64,000 nt of DNA, from contig CP065367.1 of assembly GCA_023206055.1 (NCBI GenBank), positions 1,302,001 through 1,366,000 on the forward strand, written 5' to 3'. The position numbers and the translations under genes were made by a program. This stretch comes from Vibrio cyclitrophicus (GTDB lineage: Bacteria; Pseudomonadota; Gammaproteobacteria; Enterobacterales; Vibrionaceae). The notes beneath the pieces were generated by a model that ran no database searches, was not told the origin of the DNA, and saw only the letters and a program-made list of their open reading frames with translations. Shown one piece after another: positions 1-6,819 of this stretch. The stretch's first letter is position 1. Every line of letters begins with the position of its first letter.

Positions 1-422
1 GATAAATACTCTTGGACTTCTCTCATTTCATCCATCATTGTTTCAGGTACTTCATAGCCCTTAGAACGCACATCATTCACAAAAGCAATTAGTTCCACTG
101 CCAACCTTTCATTTAGAGAATGCATTTCTACTAAGGAGTTACGAATTTGCTTATGAATGGTATTTAGTTTGGCATTTTCTCTTTCTAAACGGTCAATTTT
201 TCGCTCTAAAAGATTTACCGTTGCATTGGCATCTTTTATGCGCTTATCGTTAATTGAAATCGTGGTCTCTTTTTCTCTACTCAACCACAGAATCAACCCA
301 GATATAACAATAACTGGGACAGCTACATATGTGAGATACACCCCCACATAAGGTACGGTGAATATGGTAATACCATAAACAATGGAGGTAAGCCAAAAAA
401 CTCCATTAATAAAATCTCGCAT
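1..422 (-). CDS. Integron cassette gene, membrane/coiled-coil protein, 3' end beyond window
   Basis: I translated this by hand on the minus strand: an ATG at 420-422 opens a frame with no stop through base 1, about 140 residues. An AGGG ribosome binding site lies seven bases before the ATG. Residues 1-50 form two hydrophobic stretches (a membrane hairpin). Residues about 55-95 are rich in charged heptads with Leu/Ile, suggesting a coiled coil. The gene sits just downstream, in cassette reading direction, of the attC at 508-635, so it is the seventh cassette from attI. The C-terminus lies outside the window. I recognise no family; an envelope-anchored coiled-coil protein is all that can be said. 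Confidence 0.7.
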   Translation of the reverse strand, partial: MRDFINGVFWLTSIVYGITIFTVPYVGVYLTYVAVPVIVISGLILWLSREKETTISINDKRIKDANATVNLLERKIDRLERENAKLNTIHKQIRNSLVEMHSLNERLAVELIAFVNDVRSKGYEVPETMMDEMREVQEYL

Positions 423-507
423 TGCTACACCCTGATAAAAAATTATTTGTCAGAGAATATCAAAATACAGAATAAAGGTATAGCATTCTGTTTGTGTGAC
501 TCATGTT

Positions 508-635
508 AGCTAACGCCGCGTTAAGTAGTGAGCAACGCCACCACCCTACCTAAAACCTTGCCGCCTTAAACACTAAAGCTGACGCAAACTGAAAGTGCCG
601 AGCGTTGGGAATCTGTTTTAAACGCTTTGTTATAG
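508..635 (-). repeat. attC site 1 (VCR-like, 128 bp)
   Basis: Cassette recombination site of the membrane-protein cassette at 630-1133. On the minus strand it runs from CTATAAC to GTTAGCT, with the typical inner arms around AACAAAGCGTTTAA and TTAACGCGGCGTTA and a partly self-complementary middle. The stop codon of the upstream gene lies inside the site, as is usual for Vibrio cassettes. From the first shared base (511) it is identical to the attC at 3028-3155. Confidence 0.88.
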
Positions 636-1161
636 CGAATCACTTGACACCAGAAAGTGCTTTGAAACCAACACATATGAAAGCGAAATATTTATAGCTT
701 CACGAGTCTCATAAAAATACTTACTCTGACGAAGTACCTGCTCTTTAAAGTTATCAAGTAAATCGATGATTTCTAGTAAGTCAGCTGAATCGGTATCTGA
801 TTTTTTATAGTTACACATTGCTAATTCAAAAAAACCAATAGAACTCTTCATACTCTCATAGTTGTTTTTATTCTTGTATATTGAATTCCATAAAGATTGG
901 TAGTTATCCGGTAATTCACCAGGAACATTGATGGTTTTTGTTATAGCAATAATCTTTTGAATTTTATAATTGGTATCTGGCTTCAAGCTATGTGAGATAT
1001 AGAACTTAACAATAAATGAACGTAATGTTTTATAAATAAAATATATCAAGGCAAAGAGTACACCATAGATCGCGCATGTTATTAAAAAAGGTACAAAAAA
1101 TTCATAACCCAATAACCTTCCGACTAGTTCCATGTATAGTTTCCTTTTGAATCGCTATAAC
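511..1161. repeat. Direct repeat A, copy 1 (membrane-protein cassette)
   Basis: This 651-bp block holds the 167-aa gene and its attC. It reads the same as 3031-3681 by eye, with the match ending exactly at the conserved CTATAAC core of the neighbouring attC. The two copies are 2,520 bp apart. The boundaries coincide with cassette boundaries, so the duplication is by cassette, not by random tandem duplication. Confidence 0.9.
630..1133 (-). CDS. Integron cassette protein with N-terminal membrane segment (copy 1)
   Basis: A 167-aa protein of unknown function. Residues about 8-38 form one long hydrophobic stretch (a single membrane pass or tight hairpin) followed by a basic segment. The rest, about 45-167, is soluble and mostly helical, rich in Lys, Asn and Ser, with no motif I recognise. 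The TAA stop lies inside the attC at 508-635. An identical copy occurs at 3150-3653. In each case the next cassette towards attI differs: a GNAT gene precedes this copy and a PIN gene precedes the other. Being several cassettes from attI, its expression from the integron promoter is probably lower than that of copy 2. It could be an accessory or effector of a defence system, but nothing in the sequence proves that. Confidence 0.75.
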   Translation of the reverse strand: MELVGRLLGYEFFVPFLITCAIYGVLFALIYFIYKTLRSFIVKFYISHSLKPDTNYKIQKIIAITKTINVPGELPDNYQSLWNSIYKNKNNYESMKSSIGFFELAMCNYKKSDTDSADLLEIIDLLDNFKEQVLRQSKYFYETREAINISLSYVLVSKHFLVSSDSL

Positions 1162-1281
1162 ACCTGCATAACACGTTTGCTACGATACAGACTTACCTGA
1201 ATTTTACTGCCTTAATCACTGAAACTAAAGACAAACTGACAACGCCGAGTGTAGCAAATCGTGTTGATGCATTTGTTATAA
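1155..1281 (-). repeat. attC site 2 (VCR-like, 127 bp)
   Basis: Recombination site of the GNAT cassette. On the minus strand it runs from TTATAAC (1281-1275) to GTTATAG (1161-1155). The middle differs in sequence from the other attC sites here but keeps the ends and an inverted arrangement. The GNAT stop codon at 1276 lies inside it. Confidence 0.85.
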
Positions 1282-1806
1282 GCACATCTTGGCGTAAACC
1301 AAAGTATTATCCAATTCACCCGATGGTAAACGTCGAGCATTCATTAATTGAGCTTCAAATTGGAAACCACAACGCTTTGCTACAGCCTGACTTTTTAAGT
1401 TTGAGCTAGCCATTTTAATTTCTAATCGTTGAGCGTGATTATCAGTGAAGGCATATTTTTCAATAATATTTACAGCTTCTGTTATATAACCCTTACCTAC
1501 TTTCGACGTTTGTAACCAATAGCCAATTTCAAAATAAGGAACAGATTTATCTCGAACAATAAACCCGATAACACCGATAAATACACCAGTTTCTTTTTCG
1601 ATGATATTAAACCAAAACTCACCAGTGAAATTGGTAAAATTAGCTAGAGCCTCTTTGATATTATGCTTGAGTTCATTCTCTGTTAGTGACTCAGAAACCC
1701 AAGGCAAAAATTGGGATAATTCAGCCCGACTTTCATTAATAACTGTCAGCATTGAACCCGCATATTTCAAAGATGGTGGGACTAATTTTATTCTCTCATT
1801 TTCCAT
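1276..1806 (-). CDS. GNAT acetyltransferase, RimJ/RimL type (integron cassette)
   Basis: A 176-aa N-acetyltransferase of the RimJ/RimL branch of the GNAT fold. Visible marks are the opening with acceptor residues RIKLVPP, the region around residues 85-110 with EIGYWLQ and GKGYITEA (the acetyl-CoA pyrophosphate loop, a Q/RxxGxG/A variant), and the late N-L-K-S-Q-A-V-A-K-R-C-G-F segment, where the Asn and following helix are typical of the family. Length matches the family. It sits as a single-gene cassette between a PIN cassette and a membrane-protein cassette, each of which has a second copy at 3.1-4.9 kb; this one is single. The acceptor is unknown: ribosomal-protein, antibiotic or toxin-type acetylation are all possible. 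Family call firm, substrate unknown. Confidence 0.85.
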   Translation of the reverse strand: MENERIKLVPPSLKYAGSMLTVINESRAELSQFLPWVSESLTENELKHNIKEALANFTNFTGEFWFNIIEKETGVFIGVIGFIVRDKSVPYFEIGYWLQTSKVGKGYITEAVNIIEKYAFTDNHAQRLEIKMASSNLKSQAVAKRCGFQFEAQLMNARRLPSGELDNTLVYAKMCL

Positions 1807-1830
1807 ATGAGTACCCTATTTTGACTGTGC

Positions 1831-1926
1831 TTATAACGCCGCATTAAGGTGTGAGCGGCGCTTGGCTATACTTGAGCGAAGCGAAACCGCAAGCGTTGCG
1901 AATGACTCTTAAATGCTTTGTTAAAT
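1831..1926 (-). repeat. attC site 3 (VCR-like, 96 bp)
   Basis: Recombination site of the left PIN cassette. On the minus strand it runs from ATTTAAC to GTTATAA. It differs from the attC at 3675-3770 at one interior base (G at 1904, C at 3748 on the plus strand), apart from the terminal bases contributed by the neighbouring cassette. Confidence 0.85.
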
Positions 1927-3039
1927 TTCAATTAGTACCAATCTGGTTCAGGTTGCTCTTCTACACTAACTTCAACACTTCCACGCAATGAAGGAATTGT
2001 AAACGTTGAAATGTGGGGCTCATGAAGCTCGCCATTCTCAAATGTATATTGCAAATCTAATTCAGCTTTAAGTTCCAACGTAAAAGTTTCTTCTCTTCTC
2101 GTTGAACCAAACGTATAAATGCAACCATCCTCTTTGTCGTATCTTCCGTTGGTAAAATCTGGACCAACCACTTCAACATAAAGGTCAACGCTAGCTTCAA
2201 TTGTTATTTGGCTCTCTTCATCATCAATGTCGATAACATTAATTTCAAAGTCACCGACATTTTCAACCTCATACTCTTCAACTTCTGCATCTTCCCAAGT
2301 TGAACTATTGTAAATATCACAATCTTCGACATAATCTCTGAACATGCGTTGGATCTGTTCATTTTCTGCCACAAGGTACTCTTTTACTTTTTCAGTTCTA
2401 GCATTTGTATGTTGGTTATAAACATCCAGAAGCTTTTCCAAACTATCTAATGTAATTAAACGTTCATTGCCTTCACAATATGTCTTCAAATCTTTGTCAT
2501 CGGAGATGATATAAATTTTTTCATTCTCTTCAAGATAACTTTCCAATGAGAGGAGAGAAATTGCATCTGGAAATTCTGCTTTCTTCTTACCAGCCCCGAA
2601 AGGTGGCTTTTGCTCAAAGTACAACTCTAACAAATGCTCCGGATCTACTGCATCAGCTTCGACATACTCATAATTGCAATCTGCATTATATTGCTGAAAT
2701 ACCTGACTTGCTTTCCGATATACCTCGGGGTCATTAACATCAGAGAAAAGTGATGAGAGATGTTCATCTTCAATAGTCGCCAAAACACGAGCTTTCTTTT
2801 TGAATGATTGAAGAGAGCTTAAGGCTTCTCGAATAGAGTCTTCAATTTTCCCATCAACTTCCTGTTCTACTACGCTTGTCAATAAGTAGCGTAGTTCCCC
2901 TTGTTGACATAGATCTTTTAATGTCACAAAAGGACGCGAAGAAAAATTAAAGTTATTCTTCACAAAGTATTGTGTATCGATAAACAAGATTCTTGTTTCT
3001 AACATTTTACACCTATGTCAATTTGAAATTTAACGCCGC
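1832..3039. repeat. Direct repeat B, copy 1 (PIN cassette)
   Basis: This 1,208-bp block carries the PIN-like gene and its attC. It matches 3676-4883 at an offset of 1,844 bases with one difference seen by eye, in the attC (1904/3748). The encoded proteins are identical. The block ends inside the conserved core of the next attC, as expected for integrase-mediated duplication or recombination between cassettes. Confidence 0.9.
1932..3005 (-). CDS. PIN-like domain nuclease, DUF4935 type (integron cassette, copy 1)
   Basis: A 357-aa acidic protein whose first ~190 residues look like a PIN domain of the DUF4935 type. Asp10 follows a hydrophobic strand, Glu47/Glu49 follow a second, Asp147 lies in a FPDAI motif, and Asp169, Asp170 and Asp172 follow the strand YIIS. 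This spacing of acidic residues is what PIN-type metal-dependent RNases use. Residues ~215-357 form a separate, very acidic region predicted to be beta-rich. It has no adjacent small antitoxin gene, so it is unlike a VapBC operon. PIN proteins of this kind are known from toxin and anti-phage loci; that role here is inference. Copy 2 lies at 3776-4849. Confidence 0.72.
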   Translation of the reverse strand: MLETRILFIDTQYFVKNNFNFSSRPFVTLKDLCQQGELRYLLTSVVEQEVDGKIEDSIREALSSLQSFKKKARVLATIEDEHLSSLFSDVNDPEVYRKASQVFQQYNADCNYEYVEADAVDPEHLLELYFEQKPPFGAGKKKAEFPDAISLLSLESYLEENEKIYIISDDKDLKTYCEGNERLITLDSLEKLLDVYNQHTNARTEKVKEYLVAENEQIQRMFRDYVEDCDIYNSSTWEDAEVEEYEVENVGDFEINVIDIDDEESQITIEASVDLYVEVVGPDFTNGRYDKEDGCIYTFGSTRREETFTLELKAELDLQYTFENGELHEPHISTFTIPSLRGSVEVSVEEQPEPDWY

Positions 3040-3155
3040 GTTAAGTAGTGAGCAACGCCACCACCCTACCTAAAACCTTGCCGCCTTAAACACTAAAGCT
3101 GACGCAAACTGAAAGTGCCGAGCGTTGGGAATCTGTTTTAAACGCTTTGTTATAG
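3028..3155 (-). repeat. attC site 4 (VCR-like, 128 bp)
   Basis: Recombination site of the second membrane-protein cassette. It is the same as attC site 1 except for the three outermost bases on the left, which derive from the adjoining cassette after crossover in the GTT core. Confidence 0.88.
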
Positions 3156-3681
3156 CGAATCACTTGACACCAGAAAGTGCTTTGAAACCAACACATATGA
3201 AAGCGAAATATTTATAGCTTCACGAGTCTCATAAAAATACTTACTCTGACGAAGTACCTGCTCTTTAAAGTTATCAAGTAAATCGATGATTTCTAGTAAG
3301 TCAGCTGAATCGGTATCTGATTTTTTATAGTTACACATTGCTAATTCAAAAAAACCAATAGAACTCTTCATACTCTCATAGTTGTTTTTATTCTTGTATA
3401 TTGAATTCCATAAAGATTGGTAGTTATCCGGTAATTCACCAGGAACATTGATGGTTTTTGTTATAGCAATAATCTTTTGAATTTTATAATTGGTATCTGG
3501 CTTCAAGCTATGTGAGATATAGAACTTAACAATAAATGAACGTAATGTTTTATAAATAAAATATATCAAGGCAAAGAGTACACCATAGATCGCGCATGTT
3601 ATTAAAAAAGGTACAAAAAATTCATAACCCAATAACCTTCCGACTAGTTCCATGTATAGTTTCCTTTTGAATCGCTATAAC
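3031..3681. repeat. Direct repeat A, copy 2
   Basis: Second copy of the 651-bp membrane-protein cassette block (see 511-1161); no differences were noticed on reading both copies in parallel. Confidence 0.9.
3150..3653 (-). CDS. Integron cassette protein with N-terminal membrane segment (copy 2)
   Basis: The 167-aa product is identical to that of 630-1133: an N-terminal hydrophobic segment (residues ~8-38) and a soluble helical part of unknown family. This copy is the third cassette from attI and follows directly after the PIN cassette at 3776-4849, with only the attC between, so the two would share a transcript from the integron promoter. The gene has no promoter of its own that I could identify. 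Identity at DNA level, including untranslated bases, points to a recent duplication or to ongoing homologous exchange. Function unknown; no catalytic motif is visible. Confidence 0.75.
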   Translation of the reverse strand: MELVGRLLGYEFFVPFLITCAIYGVLFALIYFIYKTLRSFIVKFYISHSLKPDTNYKIQKIIAITKTINVPGELPDNYQSLWNSIYKNKNNYESMKSSIGFFELAMCNYKKSDTDSADLLEIIDLLDNFKEQVLRQSKYFYETREAINISLSYVLVSKHFLVSSDSL

Positions 3682-3770
3682 GCCGCATTAAGGTGTGAGC
3701 GGCGCTTGGCTATACTTGAGCGAAGCGAAACCGCAAGCGTTGCGAATCACTCTTAAATGCTTTGTTAAAT
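3675..3770 (-). repeat. attC site 5 (VCR-like, 96 bp)
   Basis: Recombination site of the second PIN cassette, on the minus strand from ATTTAAC to GTTATAG, near-identical to attC site 3 (one interior base differs). Confidence 0.85.
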
Positions 3771-4883
3771 TTCAATTAGTACCAATCTGGTTCAGGTTGC
3801 TCTTCTACACTAACTTCAACACTTCCACGCAATGAAGGAATTGTAAACGTTGAAATGTGGGGCTCATGAAGCTCGCCATTCTCAAATGTATATTGCAAAT
3901 CTAATTCAGCTTTAAGTTCCAACGTAAAAGTTTCTTCTCTTCTCGTTGAACCAAACGTATAAATGCAACCATCCTCTTTGTCGTATCTTCCGTTGGTAAA
4001 ATCTGGACCAACCACTTCAACATAAAGGTCAACGCTAGCTTCAATTGTTATTTGGCTCTCTTCATCATCAATGTCGATAACATTAATTTCAAAGTCACCG
4101 ACATTTTCAACCTCATACTCTTCAACTTCTGCATCTTCCCAAGTTGAACTATTGTAAATATCACAATCTTCGACATAATCTCTGAACATGCGTTGGATCT
4201 GTTCATTTTCTGCCACAAGGTACTCTTTTACTTTTTCAGTTCTAGCATTTGTATGTTGGTTATAAACATCCAGAAGCTTTTCCAAACTATCTAATGTAAT
4301 TAAACGTTCATTGCCTTCACAATATGTCTTCAAATCTTTGTCATCGGAGATGATATAAATTTTTTCATTCTCTTCAAGATAACTTTCCAATGAGAGGAGA
4401 GAAATTGCATCTGGAAATTCTGCTTTCTTCTTACCAGCCCCGAAAGGTGGCTTTTGCTCAAAGTACAACTCTAACAAATGCTCCGGATCTACTGCATCAG
4501 CTTCGACATACTCATAATTGCAATCTGCATTATATTGCTGAAATACCTGACTTGCTTTCCGATATACCTCGGGGTCATTAACATCAGAGAAAAGTGATGA
4601 GAGATGTTCATCTTCAATAGTCGCCAAAACACGAGCTTTCTTTTTGAATGATTGAAGAGAGCTTAAGGCTTCTCGAATAGAGTCTTCAATTTTCCCATCA
4701 ACTTCCTGTTCTACTACGCTTGTCAATAAGTAGCGTAGTTCCCCTTGTTGACATAGATCTTTTAATGTCACAAAAGGACGCGAAGAAAAATTAAAGTTAT
4801 TCTTCACAAAGTATTGTGTATCGATAAACAAGATTCTTGTTTCTAACATTTTACACCTATGTCAATTTGAAATTTAACGCCGC
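3676..4883. repeat. Direct repeat B, copy 2 (PIN cassette)
   Basis: Second copy of the 1,208-bp PIN cassette block described at 1832-3039; it lies closer to attI and is thus the better expressed copy if the integron promoter drives the array. Confidence 0.9.
3776..4849 (-). CDS. PIN-like domain nuclease, DUF4935 type (integron cassette, copy 2)
   Basis: Same 357-aa protein as 1932-3005, including the candidate metal-binding acidic residues Asp10, Glu47/49, Asp147 and Asp169/170/172. It is the second cassette from attI, a position normally well transcribed from the attI-proximal promoter. It is followed by the membrane-protein cassette copy 2, giving the order PIN then membrane protein; the first copies have the same two genes with a GNAT cassette between them. 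Maintaining two identical copies of a potentially toxic RNase suggests either tight regulation or activation only by a trigger. Function is not proven. A KH- or RNA-binding role for the C-terminal half cannot be excluded from sequence alone. Confidence 0.72.
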   Translation of the reverse strand: MLETRILFIDTQYFVKNNFNFSSRPFVTLKDLCQQGELRYLLTSVVEQEVDGKIEDSIREALSSLQSFKKKARVLATIEDEHLSSLFSDVNDPEVYRKASQVFQQYNADCNYEYVEADAVDPEHLLELYFEQKPPFGAGKKKAEFPDAISLLSLESYLEENEKIYIISDDKDLKTYCEGNERLITLDSLEKLLDVYNQHTNARTEKVKEYLVAENEQIQRMFRDYVEDCDIYNSSTWEDAEVEEYEVENVGDFEINVIDIDDEESQITIEASVDLYVEVVGPDFTNGRYDKEDGCIYTFGSTRREETFTLELKAELDLQYTFENGELHEPHISTFTIPSLRGSVEVSVEEQPEPDWY

Positions 4884-4977
4884 AATAACACGTGCGAACG
4901 ACTTACTTACCAAACCAATTATACTCTAAACCGCGAATGCCGAGTGTAATAGCATCGTGTTGATTGCTTTGTTATAC
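4872..4977 (-). repeat. attC site 6 (VCR-like, 106 bp)
   Basis: Recombination site of the attI-proximal cassette. On the minus strand it runs from GTATAAC (4977-4971) to GTTAAAT (4878-4872). It has the conserved outer cores but a shorter and different centre from the other sites. Confidence 0.82.
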
Positions 4978-5048
4978 GAGCCTTGCTTTCGCTCCGATAA
5001 ACTTGGTAAAGAACTGATTTACCAAGATTTGCTGTAAAATGATTTTAA

Positions 5049-5342
5049 TTAGACTGACTCAATTAAGCGAGCAAAATATCCAATCAACGACAATAACTGT
5101 GAAACGAAACAATCCCTTTTTCTTACACCATTTGAACGATTTGGTTTCAGCCAGTTTTGAGCTGATAAACCAAATATCCTAACCACAATTGGGATTGAAA
5201 ATGCTGAGAGCAAAACACTGATGCAGACTAAATTGAGGCATAACCAAAGAACAATTGAAGCGTAAACTAGCCGCTGAAACGCCTGAATTTGGGACAATAA
5301 TAGTTCAATGCCGAACCTGATAAAACGAACACCAAAAGGCAA
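5049..5342 (-). CDS. Putative small hydrophobic protein of the first integron cassette
   Basis: A 97-codon frame in the ~460-bp cassette between attI and attC site 6. It would start with TTG and encode a basic protein with one long hydrophobic stretch around residues 25-58. Start and reading frame are doubtful: a GTG at about 5363 with AGG before it opens a different frame whose hydrophobic peptide runs only about 22 codons before a stop, so the cassette may carry a frameshifted membrane-protein gene. No family recognised. First cassettes are normally the most highly expressed, so the true frame deserves checking. Confidence 0.3.
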   Translation of the reverse strand: MPFGVRFIRFGIELLLSQIQAFQRLVYASIVLWLCLNLVCISVLLSAFSIPIVVRIFGLSAQNWLKPNRSNGVRKRDCFVSQLLSLIGYFARLIESV

Positions 5343-5433
5343 TAAAGAAAAAGATAAACCACCCTACTTTCACACCTAAAAAGCTAATGGTTCAATCGCT
5401 GGACTGAACCAAAAAACTGCATTCTCAGAGTTC

Positions 5434-5500
5434 GTATAACATTTTAATATCATGCAAGCATGAATCCATCCGCTTAACATATCAAAAAGATATCTCATAA
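5434..5500 (-). other. attI attachment site of the chromosomal integron (approximate)
   Basis: The minus-strand core GTTATAC at 5440-5434 is the junction between integrase-side DNA and the first cassette and matches the attC core consensus GTTRRRY. attI sites normally cover some 60 bases on the integrase side of this core; the exact right end cannot be set by eye. On the minus strand a possible cassette promoter (TTTACA, 17 bases, TTTTAT) reads towards the cassettes from about 5555-5527; this is weak. Confidence 0.6.
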
Positions 5501-5579
5501 CCAACTGAATGCTATGTATTTAATATAAAATGGGTCTAAACATTAAGTGTAAAAACGTGCAAGCACACATTGCCGCGTA

Positions 5580-5595
5580 GATAACGCTCGTTATC
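5580..5595. promoter_or_regulatory. Perfect 16-bp palindrome between attI and intIA
   Basis: GATAACG-CT-CGTTATC, seven-base perfect arms with a two-base centre, in the 310-bp non-coding stretch between attI and the integrase gene. It has the form of a dimeric regulator site; the regulator is unknown. The rest of the stretch is A+T-rich without an open frame. Confidence 0.45.
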
Positions 5596-5720
5596 ATTCT
5601 TACCACCCATCAATCCAACTATTAATCAATAACTTAAAATCAGCCTCTCGCTAAATTCGTGCTCAATCAGAGTTAAAAACCACTCTTTTTTAAGTCATTA
5701 ATTATTCAACAATCAATAAA

Positions 5721-5736
5721 CTGTCTGTATATACAG
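5721..5736 (+). promoter_or_regulatory. LexA box upstream of intIA
   Basis: CTGT-N8-ACAG at 5721-5736, the SOS operator pattern, with an inner palindrome CTGTATATACAG at 5725-5736. It ends 18 bases before the integrase ATG, so bound LexA would block transcription or early elongation. LexA control of intI is known for Vibrio and mobile integrons. Confidence 0.85.
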
Positions 5737-5754
5737 TTTTTGTGAGGGGGATAT

Positions 5755-6711
5755 ATGGCGAGTCAATTCATGCAGGCAATTTGCGAACATATGACGATGC
5801 GGGGCTATAGTCGCAGGACAATCAAAGCCTACTGTTATTGGATTAAGTACTACATTCATTTTCATAGGCTTAAACACCCTGAACAGATGCATGCAACTGA
5901 GGTTGTGTCCTTTCTTTCTCATTTAGCTAATCAACAAAAAGTAGCCATCAATACTCAAAAAGTTGCTCTCAATGCTCTAGCCTATCTATACAATCAATTT
6001 ATTAAGCAACCTCTAGGAGACTTGGGGTTCAGTTACGCGACTCGGTCTCGAAAAATTCCTAGCGTACTCAATCATGCGGAAGCTATCTCGGTGATCAATG
6101 AAATAGACCCTAAATATCAACTGTTTTTTCGCTTGTTGTATGGTTCAGGTTTGAGAGTATCGGAATGCCTGAGGCTTCGAGTACAAGATATAGACCTAAA
6201 ACAAGGGTCTCTCACTGTTCACGATGGGAAAGGAAATAAAGACCGAGTGACAATTTTAAGTTTTTCACTCACTGAAGCTATACAAGACAAAATTTCACAA
6301 GTTGCAGATCTGCTCGCTAAAGATAACTTGAATGGGTTTGGGCCATCATTGCCTCACCGATTAGGCAAAAAATACCCGAGTGCCTATCGACAACTTGCTT
6401 GGATGTACCTTTTCCCATCAAAATCCGTTACTCAACACCCAGAGTCGGGGATCGTATGCCGACACCACCTACATGATTCGGTGCTCCGAAAAACGCTGAA
6501 GAAGGCGACTAACTTTAATAAATTGCGCCACAAACGAATTAGTTGTCATACTTTCAGGCACAGTTTTGCTACGCAACTTCTAAAGTCAGGATCCGATATC
6601 AGAACCGTTCAAGAGCTACTGGGACACAATGATGTTAAGACAACTCAGATATACACTCACGTTATTGGGCAACACTTTAGCGGCACGACTAGCCCGCTAG
6701 ACCACCTGTAA
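5755..6711 (+). CDS. intIA: Integron integrase IntIA
   Basis: A 318-aa tyrosine recombinase that inserts and excises gene cassettes at attI and attC. The core-binding domain covers residues ~1-95. The catalytic set is Arg134 (in GSGLRVSECLRLR), Lys around 159-163, His265 and Arg268 (HTFRH), His291 (GHND) and nucleophile Tyr300. The extra segment special to integron integrases lies around residues 195-240 (PHRLGKKYPSA... to HHLHDSVLRK). Length agrees with Vibrio IntIA. A strong GAGGGGG ribosome site precedes the ATG. It reads away from the cassettes, as in all integrons, and a LexA box indicates SOS induction. No frameshift or missing catalytic residue, so it should be active, fitting the near-identical duplicated cassettes. 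Contrary to most vibrios I know, the next genes are not rplT-rpmI-infC. Confidence 0.97.
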   Translation: MASQFMQAICEHMTMRGYSRRTIKAYCYWIKYYIHFHRLKHPEQMHATEVVSFLSHLANQQKVAINTQKVALNALAYLYNQFIKQPLGDLGFSYATRSRKIPSVLNHAEAISVINEIDPKYQLFFRLLYGSGLRVSECLRLRVQDIDLKQGSLTVHDGKGNKDRVTILSFSLTEAIQDKISQVADLLAKDNLNGFGPSLPHRLGKKYPSAYRQLAWMYLFPSKSVTQHPESGIVCRHHLHDSVLRKTLKKATNFNKLRHKRISCHTFRHSFATQLLKSGSDIRTVQELLGHNDVKTTQIYTHVIGQHFSGTTSPLDHL

Positions 6712-6734
6712 CGAAACTCCCTCATCGACAGTTG

Positions 6735-6768
6735 AACCTTGTCTTGATAGCTTCTGTCTGACAAGGTT
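6735..6768 (+). terminator. Stem-loop after intIA
   Basis: AACCTTGTC and GACAAGGTT form a perfect nine-base stem with a 16-base loop, 24 bases after the intIA stop. There is no clear T-run, so termination may be weak or the hairpin may serve RNA stability. Confidence 0.4.
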
Positions 6769-6819
6769 GTCTGATATGGTGGCGGCAGAACTTCAGCAAT
6801 TGTTTAGACAGTATTGAAT

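Noticed and set aside
157..351. Plus-strand 64-codon frame at the left edge
   Set aside because: It overlaps the better supported minus-strand cassette gene (ribosome site, position after an attC).
1..5440. CRISPR array as explanation of the repeats
   Set aside because: Repeats are ~100-130 bp, have attC cores and stand between genes; no short regular repeats or spacers.
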